A stretch of DNA of 49,734 bases from an uncultured Eubacteriales bacterium (lineage in GTDB: Bacteria > Bacillota > Clostridia > Christensenellales > CAG-138). How positions within the stretch are numbered: the stretch's first letter is position 1; every line of letters begins with the position of its first letter. The stretch is from positions 1 through 49,734 of the forward strand of contig CADBYI010000032.1 in assembly GCA_902798825.1 (NCBI GenBank), in the 5' to 3' direction. Position numbers and translations under genes: made by a program. The notes beneath the pieces were generated by a model, which made no database searches, was not told the DNA's origin, and was given only the letters and a program-made list of their open reading frames with translations. Below, one piece after another: positions 1 to 8,971 of the stretch.

Positions 1-657
1 GTCAAGGCCACCATGGCCCTGGACGGGTACCAGTATCGCTGCCAAGTGAAGTTCCCCGCCGGGACAATTTCCTACACCGACATCTATGAGCTCTATGTAT
101 ATGAGCCGTTGAAGGTGCGGAAGCAGCCCAAGTGGGGCAAGATCTGCCTGCCTGGGACCAAGCGAACGATCAGCATCACCGCCCAGGGGGCCAGCAGCTA
201 CCAGTGGGTCACCCGAGCCAATGGGAGCAGCCCCTGGACTAAGATCGAGGGCGCCACGGGCGCCAGCTATGTGGTGGATGTGCAGGAGGGCATGAACAAT
301 CGCCAGTACGCCTGTGAGATCAGCGGCAAGGCAGGCACGGCCAGGTCCAAGGCTGCGGTGGTGAAAATCGCGCCCTGGCCCAAGGTGAAGATCACCCGGC
401 AGCCCCAGTGGAAGAAGCCGGTGACGTCCGGCAGCTCGGTGACGCTGACTGTCAAGGCCCTGAACGCGGAGACCTACCAGTGGTACTATCGGACCACTAA
501 GAATGGCGCTTGGATCATCATGGGCGGCGAGACCAAGACCACGGTGACCTTCCCGGCGCCGGCCAACGGCAACGGGTACCAATACCGCTGCACCGTCAAG
601 GGCAAGGGCGGCACGGTGGACTCCAAGCCCGTGACCCTGAAGGTGGTCACGCCGTAA
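1..657 (+). CDS. Ig-like repeat surface protein, C-terminal fragment
   Basis: The reading frame is open from base 1, so only the last 218 residues of a larger protein are present. It contains two and a half repeats of an immunoglobulin-like module. Each repeat has a central YQW tryptophan strand followed about 40 residues later by a tyrosine-rich strand ending in cysteine (YQYRC, RQYAC, YQYRC), then a G-T-x-x-S-K turn and a closing beta strand. This Trp/Cys pattern is the usual Ig-fold core and is common in long secreted or wall-associated proteins of Clostridia. No sortase motif, membrane segment or catalytic motif is seen in this part, and the protein ends on the last strand (LKVVTP). An adhesion or scaffold role is inferred only from the fold. 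It is followed directly by a strong terminator. Confidence 0.75.
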   Translation, partial: VKATMALDGYQYRCQVKFPAGTISYTDIYELYVYEPLKVRKQPKWGKICLPGTKRTISITAQGASSYQWVTRANGSSPWTKIEGATGASYVVDVQEGMNNRQYACEISGKAGTARSKAAVVKIAPWPKVKITRQPQWKKPVTSGSSVTLTVKALNAETYQWYYRTTKNGAWIIMGGETKTTVTFPAPANGNGYQYRCTVKGKGGTVDSKPVTLKVVTP

Positions 658-672
658 CAACCCAACGCAACC

Positions 673-708
673 GACGATCCCACGGTTCTGCCGGGGGATC
701 GTCTTTTT
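673..708 (+). terminator. Rho-independent terminator after the Ig-like gene
   Basis: A perfect 9-bp stem (GACGATCCC paired with GGGATCGTC) around a 13-base loop is followed at once by TTTTT. It lies 16 bases after the stop codon of the Ig-like gene. Confidence 0.85.
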
Positions 709-744
709 GACTCGGTCGCTGGTCAGGGAGGGGTCAAATAGCTC

Positions 745-834
745 GGTCATCCCGAGCTTGTCGAGGGATTGTGCATTGTGTCATCCCGAGCTTGTCGAGG
801 GATCTGTGAACGTAAAAACTCGGTCAGGATGACC
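745..834. repeat. Dispersed GTCATCC...GGATGACC repeat, two partial units
   Basis: Two near-identical units of GTCATCCCGAGCTTGTCGAG plus GGAT begin at 746 and 780. The second continues through GGATCTGTGAAC to GGATGACC at 827-834, so the whole block has inverted GGTCATCC/GGATGACC ends. A related block lies at 36709-36838. The pattern resembles the short intergenic palindromic repeats scattered through many bacterial genomes. The second unit is read as the C-terminus of the neighbouring flavoprotein. Confidence 0.7.
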
Positions 835-1431
835 AAGGGGGGAGAGGAATATCGTTTCGTGACGCAGCCGCTTTGCTTCCGGATCGAACATGGACCATTC
901 CCAATCCAGCTTGGAGTAGTCCCTCAGCTGCAGGGTATCGCCGCTGACAAAAACTTCGGTTGGGCCGACGAATCTGTTCAGCGTCTGCTGATAGTTTTGC
1001 AGCAGACCGCGATACAGGGAATCCGGCGCGTTGCTGGTCATGATCAGCAGCACGGGAAGCTCGTTTTGATTGCAGCAGGGCGATTGAAGGTTGTAGGTCA
1101 GGTTCTGAAAGATCAGCCGCTCATACAGCGCGCGGAAGGAGGCCGTCAGCTCCTCAAGATAGTTCGGAGACCCGATGATCAGGCCGTCCGCTTCCCGAAT
1201 GGCGTCCAGCACCGGCGTCAGCCCGTCGCGACAGATGCAATGCCCCTTGTTCTTCTCCTTCTTGCAGCCGAAACAGGAGATACAGCCCGTGTATTTCTCA
1301 AGTTTATACAGGTCGAACTTCTGTACTTCCGCTCCGGCGGATCGGGCGCCCTTGATCGCTTCCTCGATCAGCGTGTCCGTGTTCCAGCCCCTTCTCGGCC
1401 CTGCGTTGACCGCTATGATCCTTTTGCTCAT
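781..1431 (-). CDS. Flavodoxin-fold NAD(P)H-dependent reductase / iron-sulfur flavoprotein-like
   Basis: This 216-residue protein has the flavodoxin-like fold of FMN reductases. An N-terminal beta strand leads into an FMN phosphate loop (NAGPRRGWNTDTL, residues 9-21), and there is a GSPNY loop near residue 107 typical of the flavin site. A cysteine cluster at C50, C53, C56, C65 and C67 resembles the compact cluster of iron-sulfur flavoproteins, but spacing alone cannot prove a bound cluster. The likely role is a soluble electron-transfer flavoenzyme with unknown substrate. The ATG at 1431 has GGAGG six bases upstream. The last roughly 17 residues (HPDRVFTFTDPSTSSG and the residue before) are encoded by the dispersed repeat at 780-834, so the native C-terminus has probably been replaced or extended. 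Confidence 0.8.
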   Translation of the reverse strand: MSKRIIAVNAGPRRGWNTDTLIEEAIKGARSAGAEVQKFDLYKLEKYTGCISCFGCKKEKNKGHCICRDGLTPVLDAIREADGLIIGSPNYLEELTASFRALYERLIFQNLTYNLQSPCCNQNELPVLLIMTSNAPDSLYRGLLQNYQQTLNRFVGPTEVFVSGDTLQLRDYSKLDWEWSMFDPEAKRLRHETIFLSPLGHPDRVFTFTDPSTSSG

Positions 1432-1593
1432 CCGCTTCCTCCGTCCTGAATAGTCTCGCCCCGCTCATGGGCAGTATAGTAATTTTATCAAAACTCCGCT
1501 TCCGCTTCAATCGATTTCTTCGATTTATATGGACGGAATACATCAATCCGCCTTTCAACTGACGAATCGGGGCCCTTAGCCGGGGATGCGCCC

Positions 1594-1622
1594 TTGTCAG
1601 GGCCAGCGGGGTAAGGTATAAT
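1594..1622 (+). promoter_or_regulatory. Sigma-A promoter for the Dabb-uvrB operon
   Basis: TTGTCA and TATAAT are separated by 17 bases. The -10 element overlaps an in-frame ATG at 1621, so that ATG cannot be the translation start. The start at 1654 lies downstream of the expected transcription start. Confidence 0.75.
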
Positions 1623-1653
1623 GGAGCAAACAAGGGAAGAAAGGATATGTAGT

Positions 1654-1938
1654 ATGTTCAAGCACGTGTTGATGTTCAAGTTTATCGACCCCGAGGTGTG
1701 CGCGCCTGTGGTGGGGGAAAAGCTCCTGGCGCTGAAGGAGACCGTGCCGGAGATCGTGGAGATCGAATACCACCTGGACGAGCTCCACAAGGGCCGCAGC
1801 TACGACGCGGTCCTCGCGGTCACCTGCAAGGACAAGGCGGGATACCTGGCCTACGATCAGGCCCCCACCCACAACGAGGCCCGCAAATACATCCACCAGC
1901 ACGTTCAGGAATCCCACACGGTAGACTACGAGTATTAA
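1654..1938 (+). CDS. Dabb (stress-responsive A/B barrel) domain protein
   Basis: A 94-residue single-domain protein starting [10 protein letters not shown], with a late H-x-Q-H-V segment ([14 protein letters not shown]). This is the dimeric ferredoxin-like alpha/beta barrel fold of the Dabb family, whose members are small cytosolic proteins of mostly unknown activity. The start at 1654 is chosen because the upstream in-frame ATG overlaps the promoter and because AAAGGA lies at the right distance. The stop is one base before the uvrB start, so the two genes are co-transcribed and probably translationally coupled. The pairing with uvrB does not establish a role in repair. Confidence 0.8.
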   Translation: MFKHVLMFKFIDPEVCAPVVGEKLLALKETVPEIVEIEYHLDELHKGRSYDAVLAVTCKDKAGYLAYDQAPTHNEARKYIHQHVQESHTVDYEY

Positions 1939-1939
1939 G

Positions 1940-3958
1940 ATGTTCACCGTTGTTTCCCCCTTCACCCCCCAGGGCGACCAGCCCGAGGCCATAGAGAAGC
2001 TGAGCCAAGGCGTCCTGCGGGGCGACAGGCTCCAGGTGCTGCTGGGCGTCACCGGCTCGGGCAAGACATACACCATGGCCAAGGTCATAGAAAAGGTCCA
2101 GAAGCCCACGCTTGTCCTGGCCCATAACAAGACCCTGGCAGCCCAGCTCTGCTCCGAGCTCAAGAGCTTTTTCCCGGACTCGGCTGTGGAGTATTTCGTT
2201 TCTTATTATGATTATTACCAGCCGGAGGCCTACATCGCCTCCAGCGACACCTACATCGAGAAGACCACGGCGGTAAACGAGGAGATCGACCGGCTGCGCC
2301 ACTCCGCCACCTGCGCCCTGAACGAGCGCAAGGACGTGATCATCGTGGCTTCGGTTTCCTGCATCTACGCCCTGGGCGACCCCGAGGAGTATCTGAAGCT
2401 CTCGTTGTCCCTGCGGCCCGGCATGGAGATCAGCCGGGAGGAGGTCATGCGGCGGCTGGTGGACATCCAGTTCCAGCGAAACGACATGGACTTTCAGCGG
2501 GGCACCTTCCGGGTCCGGGGGGACACGCTGGACATCTTCCCCATGGGCAACGAGGGGCGGGCCCTGCGGGTCAGCTTCTTCGGAGACGAGATCGAGCGCA
2601 TCACCGAGATCAACACCCTGACAGGAGAGGTGCTGAGCCACCAGGACCACGCGGCCATCTTTCCCGCCTCCCACTATGCCACGGGCCAGGCAAAGCTCAT
2701 GGCCGCCATGGGGAACATCGAACGGGACATGGAGGTCCGGCGGGACCAGTTTTTGGCCGAGAACAAGCCCCTGGAGGCGGAGCGCATCGAGCAGCGGGTC
2801 CGCCACGACATGGAGATGATGCAGGAGATCGGCTACTGCAACGGCATCGAAAACTACTCCCGCTACTTCGACGGCAGGAGCCCCGGGGAGCCGCCCTATA
2901 CCCTGATCGACTATTTTCCCAAGGATTTTCTGCTCATCATCGACGAAAGCCACGTGACCATCCCCCAGATCGGCGCCATGTACCGGGGGGATCGGATGCG
3001 CAAGGAGGAGCTGGTGAAGTACGGCTTTCGGCTCCCCTCCGCCTTCGACAACCGACCGCTGCAGTTCGACGAGTTTTTGCAGCGGATCCCCCAGATGCTC
3101 TGCGTGTCCGCCACGCCCGGCCCCTGGGAGCTGTCCCGCGCGTCCCAGGTGGCGGAGCAGATCATTCGGCCCACGGGCCTGGTGGACCCGGAGATATTCC
3201 TGCGGCCCATCGAGGGGCAGATCGACGACATTCTCTCCGAGGTGCGCCTCACCGCCCAGAAGGGCTATCGGACCCTTATCACCACACTCACCAAGCGCAT
3301 GGCCGAGGACCTGACCGAATACCTGGACGGCATGGGCGTCCGGGTCCGGTACATGCACAGCGACATCGACACCCTGGACCGCATGGAGATCATCCGGGAT
3401 TTGCGCCTGGGCGAATTCGACGTGCTGGTGGGCATCAACCTGCTGCGGGAGGGGCTGGACCTGCCCGAGGTGGGGCTGGTGGCCATACTGGACGCGGACA
3501 AGGAGGGGTTCCTTCGGTCCGAGACCTCCCTCATCCAGACCATCGGCCGGGCCGCCCGGAATGCGGAGGCCCGGGTGCTCTTGTATGCGGACACCATCAC
3601 CCCCTCCATGCAGCGCGCCATGGACGAGACCGAGCGGCGCCGGAAGAAGCAGATGGCCTACAATGCGGAACACGGCATCACCCCCAGGACCATCATCAAG
3701 GAGGTCAGCGCCCTGCTGGGCATCAGCCACCGGGCGGAGGCGGGGGAGACCGCTTATTCCGAGCAGGAGAAGTCGGCGCGGATCGAGCTGCTCACGGAGC
3801 AGATGCAGCAGGCGGCCCGGGAGCTGGAATTCGAGCAGGCGGCCAAGCTGAGGGACGAGATCAGGAAACTCCGGGGCGAAACCGTGACCGCGTCGAAGAA
3901 GATCCGTCCCGGCATGGTGGGCTCCGCCAAGAAGAGTCGGGGCCGGGCCAGGAAGTAA
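1940..3958 (+). CDS. uvrB: UvrABC excinuclease subunit B
   Basis: A complete 672-residue UvrB, the helicase-like damage-verification subunit of nucleotide excision repair, which is loaded by UvrA and then recruits UvrC. The Walker A motif GVTGSGKT is at residues 36-43. The tyrosine-rich beta-hairpin that clamps DNA ([10 protein letters not shown]) starts near residue 89. The DESH helicase motif is near residue 334. Helicase motifs V and VI ([20 protein letters not shown]) follow. The C-terminal UVR motif that binds UvrC is at about 607-645, followed by a basic tail. Translation begins one base after the preceding stop codon with no separate strong ribosome site, so coupling is likely. No LexA-type box was seen upstream, although uvrB is often in the SOS regulon of Bacillota. 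Confidence 0.97.
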   Translation: MFTVVSPFTPQGDQPEAIEKLSQGVLRGDRLQVLLGVTGSGKTYTMAKVIEKVQKPTLVLAHNKTLAAQLCSELKSFFPDSAVEYFVSYYDYYQPEAYIASSDTYIEKTTAVNEEIDRLRHSATCALNERKDVIIVASVSCIYALGDPEEYLKLSLSLRPGMEISREEVMRRLVDIQFQRNDMDFQRGTFRVRGDTLDIFPMGNEGRALRVSFFGDEIERITEINTLTGEVLSHQDHAAIFPASHYATGQAKLMAAMGNIERDMEVRRDQFLAENKPLEAERIEQRVRHDMEMMQEIGYCNGIENYSRYFDGRSPGEPPYTLIDYFPKDFLLIIDESHVTIPQIGAMYRGDRMRKEELVKYGFRLPSAFDNRPLQFDEFLQRIPQMLCVSATPGPWELSRASQVAEQIIRPTGLVDPEIFLRPIEGQIDDILSEVRLTAQKGYRTLITTLTKRMAEDLTEYLDGMGVRVRYMHSDIDTLDRMEIIRDLRLGEFDVLVGINLLREGLDLPEVGLVAILDADKEGFLRSETSLIQTIGRAARNAEARVLLYADTITPSMQRAMDETERRRKKQMAYNAEHGITPRTIIKEVSALLGISHRAEAGETAYSEQEKSARIELLTEQMQQAARELEFEQAAKLRDEIRKLRGETVTASKKIRPGMVGSAKKSRGRARK

Positions 3959-3995
3959 AAAGCATATCTTTTTTTTCGATTTATTCATGATTCTC

Positions 3996-4024
3996 TTGAT
4001 TATCGAGGGGGTTTTAACTATAAT
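3996..4024 (+). promoter_or_regulatory. Sigma-A promoter for the ABC importer operon
   Basis: TTGATT and TATAAT are separated by exactly 17 bases, about 46 bases upstream of the binding-protein start. A small GGGCA/TGCCC hairpin lies between the promoter and the ribosome site AAAGGAG. Confidence 0.75.
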
Positions 4025-4070
4025 ACGTGGTAGGGCAATATGCCCAAATCGTAGTCAAAGGAGAAGAAAC

Positions 4071-5273
4071 ATGAAGAAAGTTCTTGCACTGATGCTGGTT
4101 CTGCTCATGGTATTTGCCCTGGTTCCGGCAACCATGGCGGAGGATTATTCCGGTTACACCATCCGGATTTATTCCAACTCCAACTCCACCGAGCGCGTGA
4201 CCTGGCTAATCGAAGAGGCCAAGAAAGCCGGCTTCACCATCAGCTTGGACACCAACGAGGTCTATTCCGGCGACACCGCCGCCATCCAGGCCGCCAATGA
4301 GAACAAGGACGGCGATTTGATCTTCGGTCTGAACGAGACCCGCTGGGGCCAGCTGGTCAACGGCCAGTATGAGAACCTGAAGGTCATGGATTGGACCCCC
4401 TCCTGGGCCGACGAGGTCGGTGCGTACAAGTATGACGGCAAGGCCTACGGCATCGTCATCCAGAACGTGCTCATGCTCTATCGGAACGACGAGCTGGGCA
4501 CCAACGGCCAGGAGCTCCACTTCGATCACTGGGCCGATGTGGTCAACTCCGGTTACACCTGGTACCGCCAGAACAAGGTCGGCGGCACCACCAACGCCAA
4601 CATCAACTCCGCCATGCTCTATCCCTTCGTGGATCCCGCTTCTCCTGCCGGCGGCATCACCGTGGACGGCTGGAAGACCCTGTGGAAGTTCTGCGCCGAG
4701 GGCAAATTCGGCGGTGACGACTGGAAGTACGGCTTTGATCCCTTGAACCGGGGCGATGTGGCCGTGTCCGAGTATTACTCCTCCTCCCTGTACGGCTCCA
4801 TCGATACCGCCGCTGGCGATCACCCCCTGAAGGGTACCATCAACCCCGAGAACTGGGCGCTGGTGGATGTGGCCGACGGCACCTACTACATCGCTGAATA
4901 CCTGGGCATTCTGGATCGGGCCGGCCGTACCGATGCCGAGACCGAAGCCGTGAAGGCCTTCGCCGAGTGGTTCGGTTCTGCCGAGGTTCAGGCTGCCTGG
5001 GGCGAAGAGTTCGATTCCTTCCCCTGCAACACCGTGGCTGCCGCTGAGCTCTATCCCGACGGTATCCCCGCCATCTACCAGATCCCCAACTTCGCTCTCA
5101 ATAAGATCGAAGGCACGGAGATGACCTATGCCGAGTATGTGGCCGCCCACTCCGCCGAGTGGACCAACATCATGACCAACCTGGGCTTCTACTGGAAGGA
5201 CGCCAACGCCGCGCCCGCCGAGCCCGCTTGGGACACCCTGGACTGGGCCACGCTGACGCAGAAGGCTGAGTAA
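4071..5273 (+). CDS. ABC transporter extracellular solute-binding protein
   Basis: A 400-residue secreted binding protein, first gene of an ABC importer operon. It has a typical Sec signal peptide: Lys-Lys, a leucine-rich core and a predicted cut after the ATMA at about residue 22. There is no lipobox cysteine, which is unusual for a Gram-positive binding protein. The body looks like the two-lobe type II binding fold of the iron(III)/polyamine/phosphonate group, consistent with the FbpC-like ATPase and fused permease that follow. The substrate cannot be read from the sequence. The ATG at 4071 is preferred over earlier in-frame starts because AAAGGAG lies 7 bases upstream and the signal peptide begins there. 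A perfect hairpin after the stop probably sets a higher mRNA level for this gene. Confidence 0.88.
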   Translation: MKKVLALMLVLLMVFALVPATMAEDYSGYTIRIYSNSNSTERVTWLIEEAKKAGFTISLDTNEVYSGDTAAIQAANENKDGDLIFGLNETRWGQLVNGQYENLKVMDWTPSWADEVGAYKYDGKAYGIVIQNVLMLYRNDELGTNGQELHFDHWADVVNSGYTWYRQNKVGGTTNANINSAMLYPFVDPASPAGGITVDGWKTLWKFCAEGKFGGDDWKYGFDPLNRGDVAVSEYYSSSLYGSIDTAAGDHPLKGTINPENWALVDVADGTYYIAEYLGILDRAGRTDAETEAVKAFAEWFGSAEVQAAWGEEFDSFPCNTVAAAELYPDGIPAIYQIPNFALNKIEGTEMTYAEYVAAHSAEWTNIMTNLGFYWKDANAAPAEPAWDTLDWATLTQKAE

Positions 5274-5292
5274 TTCAACGTAAACGAAGCAA

Positions 5293-5323
5293 GATATGGC
5301 GAGCCCTCGCGGCTCGCCATATC
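5293..5323 (+). promoter_or_regulatory. Intercistronic hairpin after the binding-protein gene
   Basis: A perfect 13-bp stem (GATATGGCGAGCC with GGCTCGCCATATC) around a 5-base loop, not followed by a T-run. In this position it most likely protects the upstream mRNA or partly attenuates transcription into the ATPase gene. Confidence 0.7.
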
Positions 5324-5363
5324 CGTATCAAAAACCGGGACCTATGAGGAAGGGGAACAGCAC

Positions 5364-6389
5364 ATGATCAAACTCAACGACATCGTCGTGAAATTCGGCG
5401 ACTTCACCGCCCTGCATGACATCAACGTGCATGTGAAGGAGGGCGAATTCTTTACGTTTTTAGGACCGTCCGGCTGCGGCAAGACGACGACGCTTCGGAC
5501 CATCACGGGCTTCATCGGGCCCGTGGCTGGCAGCGTGTTTGTCAAGGGACGGGACATCACCCATGTGCCCATCGAGGACCGCAACATCGGCATCGTGTTC
5601 CAGAGCTATGCGCTCTTCCCCACCATGACGGTCTATGACAACATTGCCTTCGGCCTGAAAGTGAAGAAGGTCAAGAAGGGGGAGATCGACAAGCGGGTCC
5701 GGGAAATCGCGCGGAAGGTGGACCTTTCCGACGAGCAGCTCCAGAAGGCCGTGTCCCAGCTTTCCGGCGGTCAGCAGCAGCGGGTGGCCATCGCCCGGGC
5801 GCTGGTCACCAACCCCGCCATCATCTGCATGGACGAGCCCCTCTCCAACCTGGACGCCAAGCTGAGGGTCCAGCTCCGCAACGAGCTTAAGAAGATGCAG
5901 AAGGATTTCGGCATCACCACCATCTACGTGACCCACGATCAGGAGGAGGCCCTGACCCTGTCCGACCGGATCGCCGTGTTCAACAAAGGCTACATCGAGC
6001 AGATCGGCACCCCCAATGAGGTATATAACTTCTCCCAGACCGAATTTGTCTGCAACTTCATCGGCGACATCAATCGGCTGGGGCCGGGCGTTCTGGAGGA
6101 GCTGGCAAAGGCCGGCGCCCCCGTGGACAAAAACAAGCATAACTATATCCGCCTGGAGCGGCTCCACGTGAACCAAGCCCCCACCGCCGACGAGGTGGTG
6201 CTCAAAGGCGTGGTGGAGAGCCGGGAGTATTACGGCCTGTACATCAAGTATTACATCACCCTGGATGGGCAGACCATCAAGGTCATCGAAAAGAACGACG
6301 GCGTGAACATCTACGAGCCCGGTCAGGAGGTGACCGTGCTGCTGAATCCCCGGGATATCATGGCCTACGAAGCCAAGGAGGAGGCCTGA
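5364..6389 (+). CDS. ABC transporter ATP-binding protein, FbpC/PotA type
   Basis: A 341-residue ATPase that powers the importer encoded around it. The Walker A motif GPSGCGKT is at residues 34-41, followed by the Q-loop (VFQSYALFP), the ABC signature LSGGQQQR, Walker B (IICMDEPLSNLD) and the switch histidine (YVTHDQEEA). After about residue 235 comes a C-terminal TOBE-type regulatory domain, as in FbpC, PotA and MalK. It ends one base before the permease start, so the two are coupled. The domain arrangement fits import of ferric iron, polyamines, phosphonates or similar small solutes but does not identify the substrate. Confidence 0.93.
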   Translation: MIKLNDIVVKFGDFTALHDINVHVKEGEFFTFLGPSGCGKTTTLRTITGFIGPVAGSVFVKGRDITHVPIEDRNIGIVFQSYALFPTMTVYDNIAFGLKVKKVKKGEIDKRVREIARKVDLSDEQLQKAVSQLSGGQQQRVAIARALVTNPAIICMDEPLSNLDAKLRVQLRNELKKMQKDFGITTIYVTHDQEEALTLSDRIAVFNKGYIEQIGTPNEVYNFSQTEFVCNFIGDINRLGPGVLEELAKAGAPVDKNKHNYIRLERLHVNQAPTADEVVLKGVVESREYYGLYIKYYITLDGQTIKVIEKNDGVNIYEPGQEVTVLLNPRDIMAYEAKEEA

Positions 6390-6390
6390 G

Positions 6391-8280
6391 ATGAACGGTG
6401 ATAAACGACGCTTCACCCCGGAGCTGGTGCTCAGGATCATCTTGCTGATCCTGTTTGCCTACTTCTTCTTCGGGTTCATGCTGGTCCCCTGTCTCAACAC
6501 GCTGACCAGCATCTTCAACGAGCGGACCAACGGCGTCCGGGATCCCCTGAAGGTGATCCGGTTCTTCCTGGCGGGCAGCATGCCCCGGTTCGTGTGGAAC
6601 TCCCTGAAGCTGGCCATCTGCCTGGTGATCACGGTGAACGTGGTGGGCATCTCGTTGGTGCTGCTCACGGAATACTTCGATATCAAGGGCGCCAAGATCC
6701 TGCGCATGGGGTACATGACCACCATGATCTATTCCGGCGTGGCCCTGGTCACGGGCTATATGTTCCTCTACGCCGGGGACGGCATGCTCACCTCGGTGAT
6801 CAAAAACGCGTTCCCGAGCTTCAACCCAAACTGGTTTTCCGGCTTCAACGCGGTGCTCTTCACCATGACCTTCGCCTGTACCAGCAACCATATGCTGTTC
6901 CTGCGAAACGCCATCCGGGGCATCGACTACAACACCGTGGAAGCGGCCCGGAACATGGGCGCCAACCCTTTCAAGGTTCTGTGGAAGGTGGTGTTCCCCA
7001 CCCTGATCCCCACCTTGTTCTCCCTGACGGTCATGACCTTCATCACGGGCCTGTGCGCCATGTCCGCGCCGACTCTGCTGGGCTACGACTCCATCAACCC
7101 GGAGATCGTGCGTTTGGCCGGGTCCACCACGGCGGACGAATCCTTCCCCCAGGCGCGGGCGGCGCTGCTGTCCATCATCCTGGCCCTGTTCACCATCGTG
7201 CTGTTGACGGTGCTCTCCGCCTACGAACGCAAGGGACACTACCTGTCCGTCAGCAAGACCAAGGCTAAGCTCCAGAAGCAGAAGATCAACAACCCCTTGG
7301 CCAACGTGCTAGCCCATATCTACGCCTATCTCCTGTTCATCATCTACATGACCCCCGTGGTGATGATCATCGTGTTCTCCTTCCAGAGCTACACGGCCAT
7401 CAAGGAGCGGCGGCTGAACCTGCACGAGTGGACGCTGATCAACTTCATCGGCACGGCGGATTACACCTACAAAAACGATCGGGGTCGGGAAAAGACCGTG
7501 ATAGGCGCCATCTCCGGCGTGTTCTCCAACGAGAAGACCCTGGGCGGCATCAAGCTCAGCTTCATCCTTTCGGCGGTGGCGGCGGCTTTGGCCTGCATCA
7601 TCGTCATCGTGGCCTGCAACTACATCTTCAAGAAAAAGGGAAAGAAGATGAGCGCCATCGTGGAATATGCGCTGCTGTTCCCCTGGCTGTTGCCCACCAT
7701 CCTTATCTGCTATTCCTACCGGACCTACTTCAATTCCGACGCCGTCTGGTACGTGGGGAACCAAAACCTGTACTTCGGCCAAAACGTGCGACTGCTGATC
7801 ATACTGGCGTACACGGTGGTGAAGCTGCCGTTCTCGCTGCGTATGATCAAGGCGTCCTTCTACGCCATCGACGAGGAGTTGGAGGACGCGGCCCGGAACC
7901 TGGGCTCCAGCGGGCTTAGGACCTTCCTGCAGGTAAAGCTCCCCATCATCCTGCCCAGCGTGCTAGCGGTATTCGCCCTGAACTTCAACGCGCTGTTCAC
8001 GGAGTATGATATGTCCGCCACCTTCCAGAGCCCCAACGGCATCACCTACGCCATGGTCATCCAGGGGATGCTGGCGGATGCCACCCGTGGTGCCAACATG
8101 AACGCGCTGGGCCGCCGCTGCGCCTCCACGGTGTTCATCATGATCGTGTCCGGGCTGATTTTGTACCTGGTCTACGGCGTGGGCGCCCGGGATCTGGGCG
8201 AGCGGCTGGAGGCCAAGAAGCGCTGGCGGGAGCGGCTGGATAAGCTCACCGGCAGGAGCAAGAAGGTGCAAAAAGCATGA
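6391..8280 (+). CDS. ABC transporter permease, fused two-domain (FbpB type)
   Basis: A 629-residue membrane protein containing two permease domains in tandem, so one chain forms the whole channel. Each half has about six hydrophobic segments and one EAA loop that contacts the ATPase: EAARNMGANPFKVLW from residue 184, and DAARNLGSSGLRTFLQ from about residue 499. A polar linker with Lys-rich stretches lies near residues 280-300. This fused layout is typical of ferric-ion and related transporters (FbpB, SfuB). Start and stop overlap both neighbours closely: the ATG is one base after the ATPase stop, and the end shares ATGA with the HAD gene. Confidence 0.92.
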   Translation: MNGDKRRFTPELVLRIILLILFAYFFFGFMLVPCLNTLTSIFNERTNGVRDPLKVIRFFLAGSMPRFVWNSLKLAICLVITVNVVGISLVLLTEYFDIKGAKILRMGYMTTMIYSGVALVTGYMFLYAGDGMLTSVIKNAFPSFNPNWFSGFNAVLFTMTFACTSNHMLFLRNAIRGIDYNTVEAARNMGANPFKVLWKVVFPTLIPTLFSLTVMTFITGLCAMSAPTLLGYDSINPEIVRLAGSTTADESFPQARAALLSIILALFTIVLLTVLSAYERKGHYLSVSKTKAKLQKQKINNPLANVLAHIYAYLLFIIYMTPVVMIIVFSFQSYTAIKERRLNLHEWTLINFIGTADYTYKNDRGREKTVIGAISGVFSNEKTLGGIKLSFILSAVAAALACIIVIVACNYIFKKKGKKMSAIVEYALLFPWLLPTILICYSYRTYFNSDAVWYVGNQNLYFGQNVRLLIILAYTVVKLPFSLRMIKASFYAIDEELEDAARNLGSSGLRTFLQVKLPIILPSVLAVFALNFNALFTEYDMSATFQSPNGITYAMVIQGMLADATRGANMNALGRRCASTVFIMIVSGLILYLVYGVGARDLGERLEAKKRWRERLDKLTGRSKKVQKA

Positions 8281-8897
8281 AGCCGAACATCGTCTTCGAC
8301 ATGGGGCAGGTGTTGATGGACTTTGCCCCTCCGAAATTTATCGCCCGCCTCGGGTACGCCGGCGAAGACGCGGAAGCGCTGCGGCAGGAAGTGTTCCGGG
8401 GCTGGGAGTGGGTGGCCTTCGACCGAGGAGACATCACCGGCGAGGACGTGGTGAGAAGCGCCTGTTCGCGGCTGCCGGAACGGCTCCATGGGGCGGCACG
8501 GGAGCTGGTGTTCCACTGGTGGGATGAGATGATCCCCATGCCCGGCGCGGAGGAACTGGTAAAGGAGCTCCATGACAAGGGCTATCCCCTCTACGTGCTC
8601 TCCAACGCCTCCCAGGACTTCCACAAATACTTCGACCGCATCCCCGGCAGCGAGTACCTGCCCCGGGAGCGGCGGTTCGTGTCCTCGGACTATAAGCTTT
8701 TGAAGCCGGAGCACGAGATCTACGAGCTGTTTTTCAAGACCTATGGCCTGGACCCCGCGTCCTGCGTCTTCATCGACGACAACCCGCCCAACGTGGAGGC
8801 GGCCCGCCGTCTTGGGATGCAGGCCCTGGTCCACCGGGGCGACATACGCCGCCTGCGCCGGGAGCTTCGGGACCTGGGGATAGATGTAAAAGAATAA
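8277..8897 (+). CDS. HAD family hydrolase, subfamily IA (YihX-like)
   Basis: A 206-residue haloacid-dehalogenase-fold phosphatase. Motif I is FDMGQVLMD with nucleophile D8. The second position carries Gly-Gln instead of the usual DxD, as in the YihX/DLGNV group, which still includes active sugar-phosphate phosphatases. Motif II is the Ser of VLSNAS, motif III the Lys of LLKPEHEIY, and motif IV the acidic FIDDNPPN. The start overlaps the permease stop (ATGA), so it belongs to the importer operon and may act on a product of the imported solute; this is inferred from position only. Confidence 0.85.
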   Translation: MKPNIVFDMGQVLMDFAPPKFIARLGYAGEDAEALRQEVFRGWEWVAFDRGDITGEDVVRSACSRLPERLHGAARELVFHWWDEMIPMPGAEELVKELHDKGYPLYVLSNASQDFHKYFDRIPGSEYLPRERRFVSSDYKLLKPEHEIYELFFKTYGLDPASCVFIDDNPPNVEAARRLGMQALVHRGDIRRLRRELRDLGIDVKE

Positions 8898-8915
8898 TCA
8901 GTGGATCAAATCGTT

Positions 8916-8935
8916 CCGCTCCCAATTGGGAGCGG
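8916..8935. repeat. Perfect 20-bp palindrome, first copy
   Basis: CCGCTCCCAATTGGGAGCGG is a perfect palindrome 18 bases after the HAD stop codon. An identical copy lies at 9162-9181, and the structured repeat element sits between them. Here it is not followed by T residues. Confidence 0.85.
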
Positions 8936-8966
8936 TCAGCTTGTCAAAAAAGTTTTGACAAGCTGA
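8936..8966. repeat. Perfect 14-bp hairpin
   Basis: TCAGCTTGTCAAAA pairs perfectly with TTTTGACAAGCTGA around a 3-base loop. It directly adjoins the first palindrome and lies 5 bases before the repeat element. It may form part of a compound terminator for the importer operon, although no long T-run follows. Confidence 0.75.
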
Positions 8967-8971
8967 GCAGG

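Noticed and set aside
1820..3988. Long minus-strand open frame of 722 codons opposite uvrB
   Set aside because: It is antisense to a perfectly conserved uvrB, has biased His/Leu/Gly-rich composition and shows no domain. It is a GC-rich shadow frame.
8936..8966. 14-bp hairpin as a standard intrinsic terminator
   Set aside because: No T-run follows on either strand. It is kept only as a hairpin.
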